A stretch of 53,178 nt of DNA. Origin: Caloramator proteoclasticus DSM 10124 (GTDB taxonomy: Bacteria > Bacillota > Clostridia > Clostridiales > Caloramatoraceae). The notes beneath the pieces are model-generated. The model did not search any database and was not told the origin of the DNA. It worked only from the letters and a program-made list of their open reading frames with translations. The stretch is taken from the NCBI RefSeq assembly GCF_900129265.1, contig NZ_FQVG01000010.1:1-53178 (forward strand), written 5' to 3'. How positions within the stretch are numbered: the stretch's first letter is position 1; each line of letters opens with the position of its first letter. The translations under genes and the position numbers were made by a program. Positions 49,442 to 53,178 of this stretch are shown here, piece by piece.

Positions 49442-50182
49442 TTATAGTACAATGCCTCCATCTACACTTAAAACAGCACCTGTTATAAAGCTTGACTCAT
49501 CTGAAGCCAAGAAGGCATATGCATTTGCTATATCCTCTGGCATACCAAGTCTCTTAAGTGGAGCCTTATCCTTCATCATTTCAAGAACCTTCTCTGGCAT
49601 CTTTTCTGTCATAGGAGTTAAAATAAATCCTGGAGCTACTGCATTTACTCTAATTCCCTTTTTACCAAGCTCCTTTGCCCAAGTCTTTGTCATTCCTATA
49701 ACTCCCCATTTAGTTGCAGCATAGTTTGTTTGTCCATAGTTACCATATAGACCAACAACAGAAGTTGCATTAAGTATTACTCCACCTCCTTGGTCTACCA
49801 TAACCTTTGCAACAGCTTGACCACAGTTAAATACACCCTTTAGGTTAATGTCAATTACTCTATCCCACTCTGCTTCAGTCATCTTAAGTAAAGTATTGTC
49901 TGCTGTTATACCTGCATTATTTACAAGGCAGTCTACCTTACCAAACTTTTCAACAGTTAATCTAACCATTTCATCAACCTCTGCCCTGTTTGTAACATCA
50001 ACCTTAACTCCTATAACATTCTCGCTTATTGCCTTTAGCTCGTTTACTGCTGTATCAACTTGTTCCTGATTGATGTCACAAATTACTACACTTGCACCTT
50101 CCTTTAAAAACTTTTCGGCTGTTGCCTTACCTATTCCCCTTGCCGCTCCTGTAATAATTGCAACCTTTCCTTGTAATCTCAT
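49442..50182 (-). CDS. SDR-family 3-oxoacyl-(ACP/CoA) reductase, FabG-like
   Basis: A 246-residue short-chain dehydrogenase. Cofactor motif TGAARGIGKATAEKF (about 12-26), NNAG (about 90), the catalytic Ser (about 142) with Y-A-A-T-K (about 155) and the C-terminal ITGAVLSVDGG are all intact. Located between a thiolase and a MaoC hydratase gene, it more likely reduces 3-ketoacyl-CoA to the (R)-3-hydroxyacyl-CoA (PhaB-like) than serving general lipid synthesis. AGGAGGT precedes the ATG and overlaps an inverted repeat. Confidence 0.9.
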   Translation of the reverse strand: MRLQGKVAIITGAARGIGKATAEKFLKEGASVVICDINQEQVDTAVNELKAISENVIGVKVDVTNRAEVDEMVRLTVEKFGKVDCLVNNAGITADNTLLKMTEAEWDRVIDINLKGVFNCGQAVAKVMVDQGGGVILNATSVVGLYGNYGQTNYAATKWGVIGMTKTWAKELGKKGIRVNAVAPGFILTPMTEKMPEKVLEMMKDKAPLKRLGMPEDIANAYAFLASDESSFITGAVLSVDGGIVL

Positions 50183-50193
50183 AAGTTTACCTC

Positions 50194-50229
50194 CTAACTA
50201 ATAAATAACTTTTGTTACTTATTAGTTAG
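50194..50229 (-). promoter_or_regulatory. Inverted repeat in the fabG-like leader (operator candidate)
   Basis: CTAACTAATAA (50194-50204) and TTATTAGTTAG (50219-50229) are perfectly complementary. A second palindrome AACTTTT-ATGCC-AAAAGTT follows at 50231-50249. The inner edge reaches the Shine-Dalgarno. This is a plausible repressor site or leader hairpin for the fabG-thiolase unit. From 50250 to 50520 the DNA is AT-rich with no further feature I can support. Confidence 0.5.
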
Positions 50230-50520
50230 CAACTTTTATGCCAAAAGTTATAATACGAATAAGCAGTTATTATGTATTATTAAATTTATCCTAAATCTTA
50301 CAATAGGCCCTTTAGGATGCTTGTTTGATTTTTAATAAAACATCATTCTAATATATAACCCAAATATTACGCCTAAAAATGTTAAATTTATAAAAGTAAA
50401 CTTATATTTATATTTATATTATATATTCTGAAAATTCAAAATAAAAGAGTGCAAAAATTTTTTCTTAGTTTTATCAAATAAACTTATTACATCCGAATAA
50501 TGTCTATACAGGTTATTATA

Positions 50521-50582
50521 TAAAAACCCCATAAAGGATTTTGTTTTAAGCTAACTTGCCTAAAAATCCTTTTATGGGGTTT
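50521..50582 (-). terminator. Terminator of the maoC transcript
   Basis: AAACCCCATAAA-GGATTTT pairs with AAAATCCTTTTATGGGGTTT (one extra base) and the minus strand continues GTTTTTATATAA. The arms again resemble the outer stem of the dispersed repeat. It separates maoC/etf/acyl-CoA dehydrogenase from the fabG-thiolase unit. Confidence 0.8.
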
Positions 50583-50611
50583 AAAATTAAACAAGTAATA
50601 TTCCATTCAAA

Positions 50612-51028
50612 TCATCTTGGGGGCATAACTGTTGCTATGCCGTCTATTACAACCTTACCCTCGTGATTTATACATTGGGTTCTTAGCTTTATTCTATTCT
50701 TTTCCTCTATCTTTTCTATAACTTCTGCCTCTGCCCTTACTGTATCCCCTATTCTAACTGGTGCTAAAAATTTAAGCTCTTGACCAAGGTATATTGTACC
50801 AGGCCCTGGAAGATACATTCCAAGTACAGTTGATATCAATCCTGAAACTAATATACCGTGGGCTATTCTTCCCTTAAACATTCCCTTTTCAGCTTCTAAC
50901 TGGTCTATGTGTGCAGGGTTTAAATCCCCTGTTATTCCTGCAAATAGATATATATCTGTCTCTGATATTGTCTTTTCAAAGGATGCCCTATCTCCTATAT
51001 TTATTTCATTTATAGTTTTGCCCTTCAT
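50612..51028 (-). CDS. MaoC-type (R)-specific enoyl-CoA hydratase
   Basis: A 138-residue hot-dog-fold hydratase (PhaJ-like). The hydratase-2 motif is FAGITGDLNPAHIDQLEAEK (about 27-46) with catalytic Asp/His, followed by GRIAHGILVSGLISTVLG (about 55). It would interconvert (R)-3-hydroxyacyl-CoA and enoyl-CoA, matching the stereochemistry of the FabG-like reductase next door. The ATG at 51028 follows GGGGGT; a longer frame from 51061 is unlikely. It lies 53 bases behind etfA. Confidence 0.9.
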   Translation of the reverse strand: MKGKTINEINIGDRASFEKTISETDIYLFAGITGDLNPAHIDQLEAEKGMFKGRIAHGILVSGLISTVLGMYLPGPGTIYLGQELKFLAPVRIGDTVRAEAEVIEKIEEKNRIKLRTQCINHEGKVVIDGIATVMPPR

Positions 51029-51081
51029 AAGCTTACCCCCTTTTTTATATATAAAGGTCAACTGCCAAGATGGTCAGCTGC

Positions 51082-52089
51082 CTACATTACTTCACAGGAT
51101 TGTCTATAGGCCTTAATTTCCTTAATAAGCTCTGGAACAACCTTATATAGGTCTCCAACTATCGCAAGGTCTGCAACTGCCATAATTGGTGCATCAGAAT
51201 CCTTATTTATAGCAACTATATATTCACTCTCCTGCATTCCTGCAAGATGCTGAATTGCACCTGATATGCCGCAGGCAATGTATAGCTTTGGTCTTACTGT
51301 CTTTCCTGTCTGCCCAACTTGTCTATCCTTTTCAATCCATCCTGAATCAACAGCTGCCCTTGAGCCTGCAACTATTCCACCAAGGGTATCTGCAAGCTCC
51401 TTAAGTAATGTAAATCCTTCCTTGCTTCCTACTCCACGTCCACCTGATACTATAATGTCTGCCTCTGTTATGTCTATCTTCTCCTTCATTGATTTTACTA
51501 TCTCTTCAATCTTAACCTTTATATCATCCTCTTTTATGTTAATATCAAACCTTTCAACTTCCCCTCTTCTTTCATAATCTGCACAGGGGACGCTAAATAC
51601 TCCTGGTCTTACTGTAGACATTTGAGGTCTATGGTTTGGACACTCAATTGTTGCCATAATATTTCCACCGAAGGCTGGACGAGTCATAAGGAGATTCTTT
51701 ATTTCATCATCTACATCAAGGCCTGTACAGTCTGCTGTAAGACCTGTCTTAAGCCTTGCGGCAACCCTTGGGCCAAGGTCTCGTCCTATGTAGGTTGCAC
51801 CTATGAATATTATCTCTGGATTCATCTTTTTTGCAACTTCGCAAATTGCCTTTGTGTAGGCATCTGTTGTATAGTGTTTTAGGTGAATGTTATCTATTAA
51901 TATAACCCTATCTGCACCGTGGTGTATTAGAGTATCTGTGAGTTTGTCTACTTCATATCCAAGAAGAAGTGCCACAACTTCTCCATCAAGTTTATCTGCA
52001 ATCTCCCTTGCCTTACCTAAAAGCTCAAGGCTAACCTTTTGAAGATTTCCATCCCTTTGTTCAGCAATAACAAAAACACCCTTTTTCAT
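51082..52089 (-). CDS. etfA: Electron transfer flavoprotein alpha subunit
   Basis: A 335-residue FAD-binding ETF subunit that, with EtfB, carries electrons to or from acyl-CoA dehydrogenase. The C-terminal FAD domain shows IIVSGGRGVGSKEGFTLL (about 210), AVDSGWIEKDRQVGQTGK (about 245), YIACGISGAIQHLAGM (about 272) and a final NKDSDAPIMAVADLAIVGD block. There is no N-terminal ferredoxin extension. In anaerobes such ETF pairs often bifurcate electrons with ferredoxin; this is family-level inference. AAGGAGG precedes the ATG. Confidence 0.95.
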   Translation of the reverse strand: MKKGVFVIAEQRDGNLQKVSLELLGKAREIADKLDGEVVALLLGYEVDKLTDTLIHHGADRVILIDNIHLKHYTTDAYTKAICEVAKKMNPEIIFIGATYIGRDLGPRVAARLKTGLTADCTGLDVDDEIKNLLMTRPAFGGNIMATIECPNHRPQMSTVRPGVFSVPCADYERRGEVERFDINIKEDDIKVKIEEIVKSMKEKIDITEADIIVSGGRGVGSKEGFTLLKELADTLGGIVAGSRAAVDSGWIEKDRQVGQTGKTVRPKLYIACGISGAIQHLAGMQESEYIVAINKDSDAPIMAVADLAIVGDLYKVVPELIKEIKAYRQSCEVM

Positions 52090-52101
52090 ACTATCGCCTC
52101 C

Positions 52102-52881
52102 TTATATAAGGTGCATTGCCTTTAGTTTTTCAGTAATAATGTTTGCTGCCTCGTGAGGTGGTAAATCAAACTTTTCACCCTGAGCCTTAGGTCCCTTTGT
52201 GAAGGACTTTTTAACCTTAGTTGGTGAACCTATAAGACCAACCTCTTCCTTTTGTAATCCTAAATCAGATAAGCCCATAACCTTAATGTCCTTGCTGTAG
52301 CAGGTAAAGATGTCGTATATATTCATATATCTTGGATTGTTTAGCTCCTTTATACAGGTTAAAAGGCAGGGGAGCTTAACACGTAGTGTTTCATATCCAT
52401 CCTCAAATGCACGTCTTACCCTAACTTCACCATCTAAAATTTCAACCTTTTCAACATATGTTACCTGTGGAAGGTTTAGATGCTCCGCAATTTCTGGTCC
52501 AACCTGTGCTGTATCTCCATCTATTGCCTGTCTTCCTGCAACTATTAAATCATATCCTAACTTTTCTGCTGCCTTAGCAAGAACAAGGGAGGTTGCCCAA
52601 GTATCTGCTCCTGCAAAGGCTCTATCTGTTAATAAAACTGCCTCATCAACACCCATAGATAGTGCCTCTCTTAGTGCCTTTTCTGCCTGAGGTGGCCCCA
52701 TAGTAACGACAGTTACCTTAGCCCCAACCTCCTCCTTTATTCTTAATGCCTCCTCTATTGCATTCATATCATCTGGGTTTATAATGCTTGGCACTCCTTC
52801 ACGGATTAGTGTTCCTGTCTTTGGATCTATTCTAACTTCGTTAGTATCTGGTACTTGCTTTGTGAAAACTAATATGTTCAT
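52102..52881 (-). CDS. etfB: Electron transfer flavoprotein beta subunit
   Basis: A 259-residue ETF subunit binding AMP or FAD at its nucleotide site. Typical blocks: NILVFTKQVPDTNEVRID (about 2-19), INPDDMNAIEEALRIKEE (about 34), VVTMGPPQAEKALREAL (about 58), LIVAGRQAIDGDTAQVGPEI (about 114) and the recognition loop near 190. The D-x-x-x-V-G-P and MG-P-P segments match nucleotide contacts known in the family. 12 bases upstream of etfA and 12 bases after the acyl-CoA dehydrogenase gene, so one operon. Confidence 0.95.
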   Translation of the reverse strand: MNILVFTKQVPDTNEVRIDPKTGTLIREGVPSIINPDDMNAIEEALRIKEEVGAKVTVVTMGPPQAEKALREALSMGVDEAVLLTDRAFAGADTWATSLVLAKAAEKLGYDLIVAGRQAIDGDTAQVGPEIAEHLNLPQVTYVEKVEILDGEVRVRRAFEDGYETLRVKLPCLLTCIKELNNPRYMNIYDIFTCYSKDIKVMGLSDLGLQKEEVGLIGSPTKVKKSFTKGPKAQGEKFDLPPHEAANIITEKLKAMHLI

Positions 52882-52893
52882 ACCCTCACCCCT

Positions 52894-53178
52894 CTACTTT
52901 AGAATGTTTGCTGAAATAACCATCTTTTGAACCTCTGAAGTTCCTTCGTATATCTCTGTTATCTTTGCATCCCTCATCATTCTTTCAACAGGGTAATCCT
53001 TTGTATATCCATATCCTCCAAATATCTGAACTGCCTTTGTTGTAACCTCCATTGCAGTCTCTGATGCATAAAGCTTTGCCATTGAGGCATCCATACTATA
53101 GTTTTGTCCTGTTTGTTTTTTCCAAGCTGCCTTATACACTAAATTCTTTGCAGCCTCAACCTTAGTTGCCATCTCTGC
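52894..53178 (-). CDS. Acyl-CoA dehydrogenase, C-terminal part (cut by window edge)
   Basis: The last 94 or so residues of an acyl-CoA dehydrogenase; the gene continues beyond the right end. Seen are [40 protein letters not shown] and the FAD/substrate-site [19 protein letters not shown], where the Glu of Y-E-G-T-S is the catalytic base of short-chain (butyryl-CoA type) enzymes. With etfBA downstream it probably works as a crotonyl-CoA reductase/butyryl-CoA dehydrogenase-type complex; exact chain length is not determinable from the fragment. Confidence 0.93.
   Translation of the reverse strand, partial: AEMATKVEAAKNLVYKAAWKKQTGQNYSMDASMAKLYASETAMEVTTKAVQIFGGYGYTKDYPVERMMRDAKITEIYEGTSEVQKMVISANILK

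Overview
This 53 kb window is from a low-GC, spore-forming, amino-acid-fermenting Clostridia bacterium. The signs are a selenium-dependent glycine reductase operon, spore photoproduct lyase, FliK/FlhB-like genes, strong GGAGG-type ribosome binding sites and many rho-independent terminators. A thermophilic or moderately thermophilic Clostridiaceae of the Caloramator kind would fit, but that genus guess is inference only. Most genes are on the minus strand.

Layout. 1-1.8 kb: an IS110-family element with a GC-rich structured flank that may be its bridge RNA. It sits directly behind a nucleoside/sugar-type ABC ATPase and BMP lipoprotein pair (1.8-4.45 kb) whose permeases are not in the window. 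4.8-12.7 kb: a complete glycine reductase operon, read grdX-trxB-trxA-grdE-grdA-grdB-grdC-grdD. It lies behind a single-aptamer glycine riboswitch and terminator. grdA and grdB each contain an in-frame UGA read as selenocysteine, followed by a SECIS-like hairpin. 12.8-18.3 kb: DegV, TrmL, a radical SAM protein, a DUF362/ferredoxin protein, SplB, tRNA-Ser(UGA) and tRNA-Glu(UUC). 18.4-20.8 kb: two copies of a structured 0.26-0.28 kb repeat bracketing a two-gene cassette (a degenerate metallophosphoesterase and an unrecognised protein). 21.7-28.2 kb: a cobalamin-riboswitch operon encoding an ECF transporter (T, fused A-A', S) followed by two secreted DUF4430 proteins. One of these carries two transcobalamin-type domains, an alpha/alpha-barrel-like domain and a sortase signal. 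28.3-47.2 kb: mostly housekeeping and poorly characterised genes, including an ArsP_2-like permease, an ArsB/NhaD permease, a LysM protein, DeoD, a CoA-disulfide-reductase-like four-domain fusion and an L,D-transpeptidase. 47.3-53.2 kb: a B12-dependent methionine synthase activation-type protein, then an acyl-CoA cluster (SCP-x-type thiolase, FabG-like reductase, MaoC hydratase, EtfA, EtfB, acyl-CoA dehydrogenase cut by the window end).

How the genes work together. Glycine is sensed by RNA and reduced to acetyl phosphate by the Grd complex, with electrons from TrxB/TrxA. The acyl-CoA cluster probably carries reducing equivalents into or out of acyl chains. The B12 operon looks like a surface capture-and-import route. 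Two features go beyond ordinary annotation. One is the transcobalamin/intrinsic-factor-like B12 capture operon. The other is the dispersed, covarying structured repeat, two copies of which are flanked on both sides by duplicated copies of the local transcription terminator.
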